From Sphingomonas sp. BK580 (GTDB lineage Bacteria; Pseudomonadota; Alphaproteobacteria; Sphingomonadales; Sphingomonadaceae): a DNA stretch of 64,000 nucleotides. The stretch covers positions 496,001 through 560,000 of the forward strand of contig NZ_JACIAY010000002.1 of NCBI RefSeq assembly GCF_014194975.1. Direction: 5' to 3'. The notes beneath the pieces are model-generated. The model was not told the DNA's origin and searched no databases. It was given only the letters and a program-made list of their open reading frames with translations. Shown here one piece after another: positions 9,567 to 18,647 of this stretch (position 1 is the first letter of the stretch; each line of letters opens with the position of its first letter). Made by a program: the position numbers and the translations under genes.

Positions 9567-9731
9567 ATGGCGGCCAAGACGATCGACCGGGCGTACCTGC
9601 TGCGCCGCTCCGAGGAGCATCTGATCCGTGCCGCTCGCGCCAGCGACGATGCCGCGCGCGTGCTGCACCAGCGCTTCGCCGACTTGTACCGCCAGCGTGC
9701 CAACGGAGAACGCCGGGTACAACAGGACTAG
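9567..9731 (+). CDS. Small hypothetical protein, 54 residues
   Basis: The ATG at 9567 has GAGG five bases upstream. The protein (MAAKTIDRAYLLRRSEEHL...) is predicted all-helical and strongly charged (many R, E and D) with no signal peptide or membrane segment. I do not recognise the family. The sequence from tRNA-Ala to this gene (9374-9566) shows nothing else. The position beside the stress island suggests, but does not show, a stress link. An in-frame ATG at 9549 would add six residues. Confidence 0.5.
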   Translation: MAAKTIDRAYLLRRSEEHLIRAARASDDAARVLHQRFADLYRQRANGERRVQQD

Positions 9732-9752
9732 CCGCTCAGCGCAAAGTTACCA

Positions 9753-9777
9753 GGAACAGGCTAATCTGCGATAGGTT
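9753..9777 (+). promoter_or_regulatory. EcfG-type (general stress response) promoter
   Basis: GGAAC (9753-9757), a 17-nt spacer and GTT (9775-9777) match the alphaproteobacterial sigma-EcfG consensus GGAAC-N16/17-GTT. It points toward the csbD/PAS-LuxR island. The start of the CsbD coding region is about 330 bases downstream, so the transcript would have a long leader. Confidence 0.55.
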
Positions 9778-10106
9778 TAGCTCCCGAACCGGTTGCATGT
9801 CGCGCCCGGTACGGAGGGTTGATCGTGCGCCTGACGGTTGATCGGATCAGCGTCACCGCGTTCCCGGCCGCGAACAATCGGCGTGTCCCGCGTCGCCTCA
9901 TTCGCGCCGCCCGCTCTGCACGGTCGCGGCAGCGTGGCGCCGTGGCGGTCGCGATCCCGCCCGCTCCGCTGCTGCGGGGCGGCTCCCGTGGGATCGGCGT
10001 GACTCGGGCGGGGTCGATCATGCGACGGTCGCGCGCGCCGGTGAGCGCCGGCGGCCGTCCGGACGCGCGGCACCGACCCGCCCCGTCATCTGACAGGAGA
10101 ACGAAG
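9778..10106 (+). other. Gene-free leader between EcfG-type promoter and csbD-like gene
   Basis: These 329 bases hold no coding region I can support. An open frame continuous with the CsbD gene exists, but it lacks a good start and reads as arginine-rich GC noise. No tRNA, terminator or riboswitch pattern was recognised. Confidence 0.4.
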
Positions 10107-10478
10107 ATGAACAAGCATGAGCTTCACGGCGGTGCCCGCTACATCGGCGGCAAAGTGGAGAAGGCGATCGGCGACACGGTCGACAGCCGCGACTGGCAGG
10201 TCAGCGGCGTCAAGGACCAGGTGGCCGGCGGCGCCGAGAATCTGTTCGGCCGCGCCCAGTCGATCGCCGAGGAGGTCGCCGACGCCACGCCCGGCCTGAT
10301 CGAGGAGGCGCGCGAGAAGGCGGGCGACGCCGCCGCGCGCGCGGCGGATGCGGCAAGGCGCGGCGCGCACGAGGCACGCGCGGCGGTGCGCGGCGGCGAC
10401 GGGCGGCTGCTGTGGGCGGCGGTCGCCGCGCTGGGCGGGTTCGCGCTCGGCTGGCTCGTCAGCGACCAGCGCGGCTGA
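10107..10478 (+). CDS. CsbD family protein with C-terminal membrane segment
   Basis: This is a 123-residue protein starting MNKHELHGGARYIGGKVEKAIGD. The CsbD-like part (G-x-x-K-x-A-x-G-D and VSGVKDQVAGGAENLFGR) covers residues 5-55. An alanine/arginine-rich helix and a C-terminal hydrophobic stretch (WAAVAALGGFALGWLVS) follow and probably anchor it in the membrane. AGGAGA lies six bases before the ATG. CsbD proteins are general-stress proteins in many bacteria and their molecular role is unknown. It is the first gene of a run of four closely spaced genes downstream of an EcfG-type promoter. Confidence 0.82.
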   Translation: MNKHELHGGARYIGGKVEKAIGDTVDSRDWQVSGVKDQVAGGAENLFGRAQSIAEEVADATPGLIEEAREKAGDAAARAADAARRGAHEARAAVRGGDGRLLWAAVAALGGFALGWLVSDQRG

Positions 10479-10491
10479 CGCGGGAGCGCGC

Positions 10492-12003
10492 GTGGCACCG
10501 TCGCTCAAATCGCTGCGCGAGACGGTCGATCTGCGCCATCTGCGCCAGATCATCGCCGGCCTCGACGAGGGCGTGATCCTGATCGATCCGGACGAGACGC
10601 TCTTGTGGGCCAACGCGGCGGCCCTGGCGATGCACGGGGTCGAGCGGCTCGAGGAACTCGGCGCGACGGTCGACGCGTATCGCGCGCGCTTCCAACTGCG
10701 GTACCGCAACAACCATCGGCTCGAGGCGGACGATTATCCGATCGAGCGGGTGGTGGCAGGCGACTCCTTCTCCGAGGTGGTGGTTGAGGTCACCGCCGCG
10801 GGCGAGAAGGAGCCGCGCTGGGTCCACCAGGTTCGTAGCCTCGTTCTCAACGACGGCGACGACGATGCGCCATCCTGCGTGGTGCTGGTGATCCAGGACG
10901 TCACCGCGCGCTACGAGGCCGAGGATCGGTTCGAGCAGTCCTTCAACGCCAATCCGGCGCCCGCGGCGATCTGCCGCCTCGCCGACCTTCGATTCGTCAA
11001 GGTCAATCAAGGCTTCCTCGAGATGACCGGCCACGCGCGCGACCAGGTGCTGTGCAAGACCGTCTACGACATCGACGTGCTGCGCGGCGCCGAGCGGCGC
11101 GATCTGGCCAAGGAGCGGCTCGCCGAGGGGCGCACGATCCCGCAGATGGAGGCCGAGCTCGAGCTGCCGGGCGGCGGCACCAAGCTGGTGATCGTCGCCG
11201 GCCAGCCGATCGACATGGGCGACCAGCCGTGCATGCTGTTCACCTTCGCGGATCTCGAGCCGCGGCGAAAGGCGGAGTCGCAGCTGCGCCACAGCGAGGA
11301 GCGCTTCACCCGCACCTTCCAGATGGCGCCGGTGCCGATGGCGATCGGCGCGCGTGACGGCCACCTGCTGTGCGAGGTCAACGCGAGCTTCACCGCGCTG
11401 ACCGGCTATGCCGCGACCGAGATCATCGGCCGTTCGCTCGCCGACGCGGGCCTGTGGTCGAGCGACGCGGTGCGCGCCGACATCGAGGCCGCGATCGAGG
11501 ACGGGCGCGACCTGCGCGCGCACGAGGCGCGCATCGCCGCCAAGGACGGCGGCGCGATCGACTGCCTGGTCTCGACCGAGGCCATCACGCTCGGCGACGA
11601 CGCGTGCCTGCTCTGGGCCTTCCAGGACATCACGCAGCGCAAGGCGACCGAGCTCGAGCTGGTCGAGGCGATCGAGGCGGTGATGAAGGACACGAGCTGG
11701 TTCAGCCGATCGATCATGGACAAGCTCGCGCGGCTGCGCGCGCCCCAGGCCGAGGCCGATGGGGCGGGGATCGACGACCTCACCGCGCGCGAGCGCGAGG
11801 TGCTGGCGCTGATCTGCCGCGGGCTCGACGACAAGTCGATCGCGCGCGCGCTGGGCGTCTCGGGCAACACCGTCCGCAACCATGTCGCGCGGATCTACGC
11901 CAAGATCGGCGTCAACCGACGCACCGCCGCGGCCGCCTGGGCGCGCGCGCGCGGATTCGAGAGCGAGACGGTCGCGGTCGGGCCGCGGGAGGTGCCAGCA
12001 TGA
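10492..12003 (+). CDS. Triple-PAS LuxR-family transcriptional regulator
   Basis: This is a 503-residue cytoplasmic sensor-regulator. Three PAS modules occur in a row: about residues 12-125 (IIAGLDEGVILIDPDETLLWAN), 145-265 (FNANPAPAAICRLADLRFVK) and 280-400 (FQMAPVPMAIGARDGHLL). The C-terminal LuxR helix-turn-helix is LTAREREVLALICRGLDDKS followed by IARALGVSGNTVRNHVARIYAKIGV. I chose the GTG at 10492, with GGGAG five bases upstream, 13 bases after the CsbD stop. No receiver or kinase domain is visible, so the PAS domains probably sense a ligand, light or redox signal directly. It overlaps the next gene by four bases. Confidence 0.85.
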   Translation: MAPSLKSLRETVDLRHLRQIIAGLDEGVILIDPDETLLWANAAALAMHGVERLEELGATVDAYRARFQLRYRNNHRLEADDYPIERVVAGDSFSEVVVEVTAAGEKEPRWVHQVRSLVLNDGDDDAPSCVVLVIQDVTARYEAEDRFEQSFNANPAPAAICRLADLRFVKVNQGFLEMTGHARDQVLCKTVYDIDVLRGAERRDLAKERLAEGRTIPQMEAELELPGGGTKLVIVAGQPIDMGDQPCMLFTFADLEPRRKAESQLRHSEERFTRTFQMAPVPMAIGARDGHLLCEVNASFTALTGYAATEIIGRSLADAGLWSSDAVRADIEAAIEDGRDLRAHEARIAAKDGGAIDCLVSTEAITLGDDACLLWAFQDITQRKATELELVEAIEAVMKDTSWFSRSIMDKLARLRAPQAEADGAGIDDLTAREREVLALICRGLDDKSIARALGVSGNTVRNHVARIYAKIGVNRRTAAAAWARARGFESETVAVGPREVPA

Positions 12004-12176
12004 CGAAGGATCCCGAGCGGGGCGAGGCGGCGGACCGTCGCCGCGCCAAGGGAGCGGCGCGCGCGGCGATCGGCAAGCTGATCGGCGACGATGCCGCGGT
12101 GCGCGACGGGCGCGCGCAACAGGAGGAGGCGGGGCGCACGTCCGACCCTGCCCGCAACCGGAACGAACAGGAGTGA
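12000..12176 (+). CDS. Small CsbD-like protein, 58 residues
   Basis: The ATG overlaps the regulator's stop (ATGA). The short charged protein contains RAKGAARAAIGKLIGDDAAV, which resembles the CsbD core K-G-x-x-x-x-x-G-K-x-x-G-D, and then a glutamine/glutamate-rich tail. It is half the size of the CsbD protein 2 kb upstream and could be a degenerate paralogue. The assignment is by pattern only. It sits 2 bases before the next gene. Confidence 0.6.
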   Translation: MTKDPERGEAADRRRAKGAARAAIGKLIGDDAAVRDGRAQQEEAGRTSDPARNRNEQE

Positions 12177-12178
12177 CT

Positions 12179-13060
12179 ATGGCGACGAATGTGACGGGCG
12201 GCTACGCGCCGCTGGACGAGGTGGCCTTCGCGCGCGCCGGCAGGCGCGTGTCCTGGGGCGCGATCTTCGCTGGCGTGGTGCTGGCGATGGCGGTGCAGCT
12301 GCTGCTCGGCATCCTCGGAACGGGCATCGGCCTGTCGATGGTCGACCCGGTCGAGGGCACGACGCCGGGCGCGACCGGTTTCGGCATCGGCGCCGGGCTC
12401 TACTGGCTGATCACCACGGTCGTCGCGCTCGGCGCCGGCGGCTATGCCGCGGCGCGGCTGTCGGGCGTGACCGATCGGTTCGACGCGCTCGTCCACGGGC
12501 TGGTGGTCTGGGGCGTGACGCTGCTGCTGACCCTGTATCTGCTCACGTCCGCGGTGGGCGGCCTCATCGGCGGCGCGTTCCGCACCGTCGGCGCGGTCGC
12601 CGGCGCCGCGGGCACGACCGTCGGCGCGGCGGCGCCGAAGGTGGCGCAGATCGCTGGTATCGACGGGGGTGACGTGCGCGACGAGGCCTCGGCCTATCTC
12701 GCCGACGCGCCCAGCGATCCGGCGCAGATGACGCCCGAGCAGGCGCAGAAGGAGATCGCCAAGCAGCTCCCGGCGCTGGCACGCGGGGGCAGCGCCGGCG
12801 CGCGCGCCGAGAGCCGCATCGTCGAGATCGTCGCGGCGCAGCGCAAGGTCAGCCGCGCCGAGGCGCAGGCGCAGGTGACGCGCGCCAAGCAGGATTTCGT
12901 CGCCGCGAAGAACGACGCGGTGCAGACCGCCAGGTCCGCCGCCGACGCCGCCGCCGGTGCTGCCGCCGGCACCTCGTTCATCCTCGTGCTCGCACTGCTC
13001 GCCGGTGCCGGCGCGGCCGCGTTCGGCGCGACGACGGCGACCCGCCGCCGCCCGCGCTGA
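12179..13060 (+). CDS. Multi-pass membrane protein of the stress island
   Basis: This is a 293-residue protein. Hydrophobic segments occur at about residues 25-50, 68-92, 100-125 and 270-290, the first two separated by GLSMVDPVEGTTPG. A long soluble alanine/glutamine-rich helical region (residues 165-260) lies before the last segment. The sequence resembles proteins loosely annotated 'PhnA-like' or 'hypothetical membrane protein' in alphaproteobacteria, and I cannot assign a function. CAGGAG precedes the ATG at 12179. It is in one transcription unit with the PAS-LuxR regulator. Confidence 0.7.
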   Translation: MATNVTGGYAPLDEVAFARAGRRVSWGAIFAGVVLAMAVQLLLGILGTGIGLSMVDPVEGTTPGATGFGIGAGLYWLITTVVALGAGGYAAARLSGVTDRFDALVHGLVVWGVTLLLTLYLLTSAVGGLIGGAFRTVGAVAGAAGTTVGAAAPKVAQIAGIDGGDVRDEASAYLADAPSDPAQMTPEQAQKEIAKQLPALARGGSAGARAESRIVEIVAAQRKVSRAEAQAQVTRAKQDFVAAKNDAVQTARSAADAAAGAAAGTSFILVLALLAGAGAAAFGATTATRRRPR

Positions 13061-13120
13061 TGACCCGGCGGCGGGCCAGCGTACCGGACCCGCCGCCCCC
13101 TCTCTGGAAGGAGCCTGGAA

Positions 13121-13264
13121 ATGACGAAGACGCTTAGCCTGGGCATCGGCCTCGGCGCGCTGCTCGCGCTGACCGCCTGCAACACCGTCAACGGCGCGGG
13201 CAAGGACCTCAAGTCGGCCGGCAATGCCGTCTCCGACGCGTCGGGCACCGACAAGAAGAAGTGA
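13121..13264 (+). CDS. Entericidin-like small lipoprotein
   Basis: This is a 47-residue protein starting MTKTLSLGIGLGALLALTAC. The lipobox LTAC is followed by NTVNGAGKDLKSAGNAVSD, the entericidin A/B pattern (small outer-membrane lipoproteins linked to stationary phase and stress). GGAAGGAG lies seven bases upstream of the ATG. A 9-bp hairpin follows. It closes the stress island. Confidence 0.82.
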   Translation: MTKTLSLGIGLGALLALTACNTVNGAGKDLKSAGNAVSDASGTDKKK

Positions 13265-13288
13265 TCGTCGTCGCCCGGCGCGGCGAAG

Positions 13289-13324
13289 GCGGCCGGAGCG
13301 CGTCGCGAGGCGCGGTCCGGCCGC
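13289..13324 (+). terminator. Stem-loop after entericidin gene
   Basis: GCGGCCGGA (13289-13297) pairs perfectly with TCCGGCCGC (13316-13324), followed by TTCCAT. A strong GC hairpin with only a short T stretch, it probably terminates the stress-island transcript. Confidence 0.5.
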
Positions 13325-13421
13325 TTCCATCCCGCGCGGAGCGAAGCGGCCGCTTCCCGTCGCCGCGCGGCTGCGTCAAAGACGGGAGCCGCGCGTCGTC
13401 GCGCGCGCCAGGGGGAGAGCG

Positions 13422-14951
13422 GTGATCAACGAACATACCATCCGCGACGTCGTCGTCCTCGGCGGCGGGACCGCGGGCTGGATGGCGGCGGCGGCGCTGT
13501 CGCGCTTCCTCGGCAACGGCGTCACGCGGGTCACCCTGGTGGAGTCGGAGGAGATCGGTACCGTCGGCGTCGGCGAGGCGACGATCCCGCCGCTGATCAC
13601 CTTCAACCAGATGCTCGGCATCGACGAGAACACGTTCCTGCGCGCGACCGCGGGCACGTTCAAGCTCGGCATCGAGTTCGTCGACTGGGGTGCGCTCGGC
13701 GAGCGCTACTTCCATCCGTTCGGCCCGCACGGCCGCGACCTCCAGGGTATCCACTTCCATCAGCTCTGGCTCCGTGCGGCACGGCACGCGCGCGAGGCCG
13801 GCGGCGCCCCCACTATCGCGGACTGGGCGGTGAGCGCGGTCGCCGCCGCGGCCAACCGCTTCGCGCGCCCCGCGCCGGACGCACCCGCCCCGTTGCGCGA
13901 CCTGCGCTACGCCTTCCACTTCGACGCCGCGCGCTACGCCGCTTTCCTGCGTCGCTATGCCGAGGGGGCGGGCGCGACGCGGGTCGAGGGGCGCGTCGTC
14001 GCGGTGCGGCGCGACGGCGGCAGCGGGCATGTCGCCGCATTGCGCCTCGCCGACGGGCGCGAGGTGGCGGGCGAACTGTTCGTCGACTGCTCGGGTTTCC
14101 GCGGGCTGCTCATCGAGGAGACGCTCGCCACCGGCTACGAGGACTGGCGGCATTGGCTGCCGTGCGACCGCGCCCTGGCAGTGCCCTGCGCGCTGCCGCG
14201 CGACCCTGAGCCGTACACGCGCGCGACCGCGCGGCCCTTCGGGTGGCAGTGGCGCATCCCGCTGCAGCACCGGCTCGGCAACGGCTATGTCTACGCCAGC
14301 CGCTATCTCGACGACGAGGCGGCGGAGGCAGCGCTGCTCAGCACGCTGGAGGGCGAGCCGCAGGCGGCGCCGCGCCGCTTGTCCTTCGTGGCGGGGCGGC
14401 GACTGTCGGCATGGAACGCCAATGTCGTGTCGCTGGGGCTGGCGAGCGGCTTCGTCGAGCCGCTCGAGTCGACCTCGATCCACCTCGTCCAGGCCGGCAT
14501 CGCCAAGCTGATCGCGCTCTTCCCGGACCGGCGCTTCGATCCGGAGGAGCGCGACGAGTTTAACCGCCACATGCGCGACCTGTTCGAAGACGTGCGCGAC
14601 TTCATCATCCTCCACTACAAGGCGACGCGACGCGGCGACACGCCGTTCTGGGACGCGGTGCGCACGATGAATGTGCCCGAGACGCTGCGGCGGCGCATGG
14701 CGCTGTTCGCGGGCAAGGGGCGGGTGTTCCGCGATACTGCCGAGCTGTTCACCACGCCGAGTTGGGTCGCGGTCGGGCTCGGCCAGGGGCTGATGCCGGC
14801 CGACTACGAGCCCGCGGTCGACGCGCTCGACGAGGTCAAGGTCGCCGCCGCGCTGCGGCAGATGCACGCCGCCTGTGCCGCGGCGGTGGCGACGCTGCCG
14901 ACCCACGCGGACTATCTGCGGCGGTCGGGGATCATGGCGCCGGCGGGCTAG
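13422..14951 (+). CDS. Flavin-dependent tryptophan halogenase-family protein
   Basis: This is a 509-residue FADH2-dependent halogenase-type flavoprotein. It shows the Rossmann motif GGGTAGWMAAAAL (residues 14-26), GVGEATIPP, a lysine at residue 81 in GTFKLGIEF that matches the catalytic lysine of PrnA, the diagnostic WxWxIP motif as GWQWRIP, and EPLESTSIHL with the second catalytic glutamate. Known relatives chlorinate or brominate tryptophan or other indoles. The substrate here is unknown. I chose the GTG at 13422 with GGGGGAG just upstream. Usual neighbours (flavin reductase, SapC, TonB receptor) are absent within the window. An Lrp regulator gene lies downstream, convergent. Confidence 0.85.
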   Translation: MINEHTIRDVVVLGGGTAGWMAAAALSRFLGNGVTRVTLVESEEIGTVGVGEATIPPLITFNQMLGIDENTFLRATAGTFKLGIEFVDWGALGERYFHPFGPHGRDLQGIHFHQLWLRAARHAREAGGAPTIADWAVSAVAAAANRFARPAPDAPAPLRDLRYAFHFDAARYAAFLRRYAEGAGATRVEGRVVAVRRDGGSGHVAALRLADGREVAGELFVDCSGFRGLLIEETLATGYEDWRHWLPCDRALAVPCALPRDPEPYTRATARPFGWQWRIPLQHRLGNGYVYASRYLDDEAAEAALLSTLEGEPQAAPRRLSFVAGRRLSAWNANVVSLGLASGFVEPLESTSIHLVQAGIAKLIALFPDRRFDPEERDEFNRHMRDLFEDVRDFIILHYKATRRGDTPFWDAVRTMNVPETLRRRMALFAGKGRVFRDTAELFTTPSWVAVGLGQGLMPADYEPAVDALDEVKVAAALRQMHAACAAAVATLPTHADYLRRSGIMAPAG

Positions 14952-15014
14952 GGCCGGCGGGTGAGCCGGGGGAGCGGCATGGCGTTGTCGCGATAGCGGC
15001 TGCTCCATCGCGGC

Positions 15015-15109
15015 GTCATCGTGAACTTGTCGCGGGGGCCACCCAGCCGCAGCCACCGGAGGATCCGAGGGCGCGATACCGTAGATCCCGAGACACGTTC
15101 AGGATGACG
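15015..15109. repeat. Dispersed palindromic intergenic repeat, copy A2
   Basis: The left arm GTCATCGTGAACTTGTC and right arm GATCCCGAGACACGTTCAGG + ATGACGG form an imperfect inverted repeat. The right half, including the preceding GAGGGCGCG, matches copy A1 (6659-6754) at about four positions in five. It lies in the gap between the halogenase and the Lrp regulator. Confidence 0.6.
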
Positions 15110-15172
15110 GCAGGTGGTGGCGACAGGACGGGGGTGGCGACACGGCCTGACGCTCCGCCCGCCGCCCGCCCC

Positions 15173-15655
15173 TCACTCGAGCAGCGTCAGCGGCAGCCGC
15201 GGCGCGACCACCTCGCGCAGCACGAAGCCCGATTCCATCTGGGTCACTCCCGGCAGCCGTGACAGTTCCTCGCGGTGGATCCGCGCGAAGTCGCCGAGGT
15301 CGCGCGCGCGCACCGTCACCAGATAGTCGTAGCTGCCCGACATCAGGTCGCACCGCACCACCGAGGGGCTCGTCGCGATCGCCTGCTCGAACGAGTCGAG
15401 GACGTCCTTGCGCTGGCTCTCCAGCGTGACCTTGATGTGGACGATCGTCGCGCAGCCCAGCTTGGCGAGGTCGAGCCGCGCGGCATAGCCGGTGATCACG
15501 CCCGTCTCCTCCAGCGCGCGCTGACGCCGCGCGACCGCGGTGGCGGAGCGCCCGATCGCCTCGGCGAGCGTGAAGGCGGTCGCGCGCGCGTTGCCGAGTA
15601 ACAGCGCGATCAGGCGGCGGTCGATTCGGTCGAGAGCGGTGGATTCCTGCGCCAT
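15173..15655 (-). CDS. Lrp/AsnC family transcriptional regulator
   Basis: This is a 160-residue regulator. The N-terminal helix-turn-helix is LDRIDRRLIALLLGNARAT then LAEAIGRSATAVARRQRALE with GVITGYAARLD. The C-terminal RAM domain includes VVRCDLMSGSYDYLVTVRARD. Such proteins sense amino acids as octamers. It is divergent from alanine dehydrogenase with a perfect palindrome between them, so by context it is probably an AldR-type alanine-responsive regulator. I chose the ATG ending at 15655. Confidence 0.9.
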   Translation of the reverse strand: MAQESTALDRIDRRLIALLLGNARATAFTLAEAIGRSATAVARRQRALEETGVITGYAARLDLAKLGCATIVHIKVTLESQRKDVLDSFEQAIATSPSVVRCDLMSGSYDYLVTVRARDLGDFARIHREELSRLPGVTQMESGFVLREVVAPRLPLTLLE

Positions 15656-15735
15656 GGCTCTGCTTAGCGCATGAACCCGGCGGAAAGTCACGCCCTCGCT
15701 CGCCGCTTCGCGCGGACTCGGCGCCGTGCCGGCGC

Positions 15736-15753
15736 TATCCTGCGCGCAGGATA
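15736..15753. promoter_or_regulatory. Perfect 18-nt palindrome, probable Lrp/AldR operator
   Basis: TATCCTGCGCGCAGGATA is a perfect inverted repeat, placed between the divergent Lrp regulator and ald and abutting the ald ribosome binding site (AGAGGAG). The position fits a regulator binding site controlling ald. This is an inference from symmetry and context. Confidence 0.6.
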
Positions 15754-15767
15754 GAGGAGCCTCGAAC

Positions 15768-16853
<1,086 letters not shown>

Positions 16854-17015
16854 GGCGGCGGTCGAGGCATGGCCTCCGCCACCGCATGAGCGAGGGAGCG
16901 GTGCGCGCGCCGCTTCCTCCCACGATGGCTGGGCCGCGAACCGGAGGCCCCGCCGTGAGCCGCGCCCGTCAGCTTCCTTCGACAAGCGCGAGCCCACGCC
17001 CTATATCCTGAGGCG

Positions 17016-18647
17016 ATGGCCGAATCCCTCGATCTCACGACGCCGCCGCCGGCGGGCGCGCAGCCCTATCGTGTGCTCGCGCGCAAATATCGCCCGCAGT
17101 CGTTCACGGCGCTGATCGGCCAGGACGCGATGGTGCAGACGCTCGCCAACGCGATCAAGCGCGACCGCATCGCGCACGCCTTCCTGCTCACCGGGGTCCG
17201 CGGCGTCGGCAAGACGTCGACCGCGCGGCTGATCGCCAAGGCGCTCAACTGCGTCGGCGCGGACGGGCAGGGCGGCCCGACCATCGATCCCTGCGGCGTG
17301 TGCGAGCCGTGCCGCGCGATCGCCGAGGGACGTCACATCGACGTCATCGAGATGGACGCCGCCAGTCACACCGGCATCGACGACGTGCGCGAGATCATCG
17401 AGGCGTCGCGTTACGCCGCGGTCTCGGCGCGCTACAAGATCTACATCGTCGACGAGGTCCACATGCTGTCGAAGGCGGCCTTCAACGGGCTGCTCAAGAC
17501 GCTCGAGGAGCCGCCCGCGCACGTCAAGTTCCTGTTCGCCACCACCGAGGTGAACAAGGTGCCGGTCACCGTGCTGTCGCGCTGCCAACGCTTCGACCTG
17601 CGCCGCATCCCTGCGACCCTGCTCGCCGCGCATTTCGCGCGCGTGGTCCAGGCCGAGGGGGCGCAGGCCGAGCCCGAGGCGCTGGCGCTGATCGCGCGCG
17701 CCGCGGAGGGCTCGGCGCGCGACGGGCTGTCGATCCTCGACCAGGCGATCGCGCATGCCGACCTCGCCGGCGGCGGCGTGAGCGCCGAGGCAGTACGCGA
17801 GATGCTCGGCCTGTCCGACCGCAGCGCGGTGCGCGACCTGCTCGGGCTGGTGCTGGCCGGCGACGCGCCCGGGGCACTCGCCGCGCTGCGCCGGCAGTAT
17901 GATCTCGGCGTCGACCCGCTCGGCGTGATCCGCGCGCTGCTCGAGGCGGTGCACGGCGTGACCCAGGTCAAGGTCGGCGCACCCGACGACGCGGCGCAGC
18001 CCGCCGAGGAGCGCGCCGCCTATCGCGACTGGGCCGACAAGCTGTCGTTCCCGCTGCTGCATCGGCTGTGGCAGCTGTTCCTCAAGGGCCACGAGGAGGT
18101 GCAGCGCGCCGCGCTGCCGATCGAGACCGCCGAGATGGCGCTGCTACGCGCGATCCATGCCTCGACGCTCCCCGATCCCGGCGAGCTGGCGCGCCGGCTC
18201 GCGGGCGGCGCCATGCCCGCGCCTGCCGCCGCCGCGCCGGCGCCGCCGCCCGCACCGCCGTCACCCGCCGACCGCGTGCCGAGCGAGTTCGCGGGCGTGC
18301 TCGCGCTGCTCGACGAGCTCAACAAGCTCGAGCTGCTCGTCCGGCTCAAGCGCGGCGCCAGCGTGGTCCGCTACGCGCCGCCCGAGATCGTGCTGAGCGG
18401 CGCGCGCCCGCTCTCCACCGACACGCTCACCGAACTCGCCGCGGTGCTGCGCGAGGCGACCGGCATGCCATGGAAGATCGCGGTCGCGGACGCGCCGGGC
18501 GCGCCGACGATGTTCGAGGCCGAGCAGGATGCGGTGCAGGCGCGCCACGATGCCGCGCGCGCGCATCCGATCGTCGCGGCCGCGTTCGAGGCCTTTCCCG
18601 AGGCCGAACTCATCGACCCCAAACCAGCCAAGCGGAGTATCACGTGA
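17016..18647 (+). CDS. dnaX: DNA polymerase III subunit gamma/tau
   Basis: DnaX is the AAA+ clamp-loader subunit of the replicase. The 543-residue protein begins with the conserved VLARKYRPQSFTALIGQ, has the Walker A motif GVRGVGKTSTARL, a zinc module (CGVCEPC), Walker B with the switch motif IVDEVHMLSKAAFNGLLKTL, and the sensor LFATTEVNKVP. A proline/alanine-rich linker near residues 400-420 separates the AAA+ part from the tau C-terminal domain. I see no slippery A-run for a gamma-producing frameshift. The stop overlaps the ybaB start, a conserved pair. Confidence 0.96.
   Translation: MAESLDLTTPPPAGAQPYRVLARKYRPQSFTALIGQDAMVQTLANAIKRDRIAHAFLLTGVRGVGKTSTARLIAKALNCVGADGQGGPTIDPCGVCEPCRAIAEGRHIDVIEMDAASHTGIDDVREIIEASRYAAVSARYKIYIVDEVHMLSKAAFNGLLKTLEEPPAHVKFLFATTEVNKVPVTVLSRCQRFDLRRIPATLLAAHFARVVQAEGAQAEPEALALIARAAEGSARDGLSILDQAIAHADLAGGGVSAEAVREMLGLSDRSAVRDLLGLVLAGDAPGALAALRRQYDLGVDPLGVIRALLEAVHGVTQVKVGAPDDAAQPAEERAAYRDWADKLSFPLLHRLWQLFLKGHEEVQRAALPIETAEMALLRAIHASTLPDPGELARRLAGGAMPAPAAAAPAPPPAPPSPADRVPSEFAGVLALLDELNKLELLVRLKRGASVVRYAPPEIVLSGARPLSTDTLTELAAVLREATGMPWKIAVADAPGAPTMFEAEQDAVQARHDAARAHPIVAAAFEAFPEAELIDPKPAKRSIT

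Noticed and set aside
9819..10106. N-terminal extension of the CsbD protein
   Set aside because: The frame is open upstream, but it is arginine-rich, has no ribosome binding site and does not fit the family. The ATG at 10107 has a good AGGAGA.
16854..17015. Signal recognition particle RNA before dnaX
   Set aside because: This position holds the SRP RNA gene in some alphaproteobacteria, but the conserved GGAA/AGCAG core was not found on either strand.
17016..18647. Programmed frameshift in dnaX
   Set aside because: No slippery A-run or following hairpin like the one in E. coli was seen in the coding sequence.
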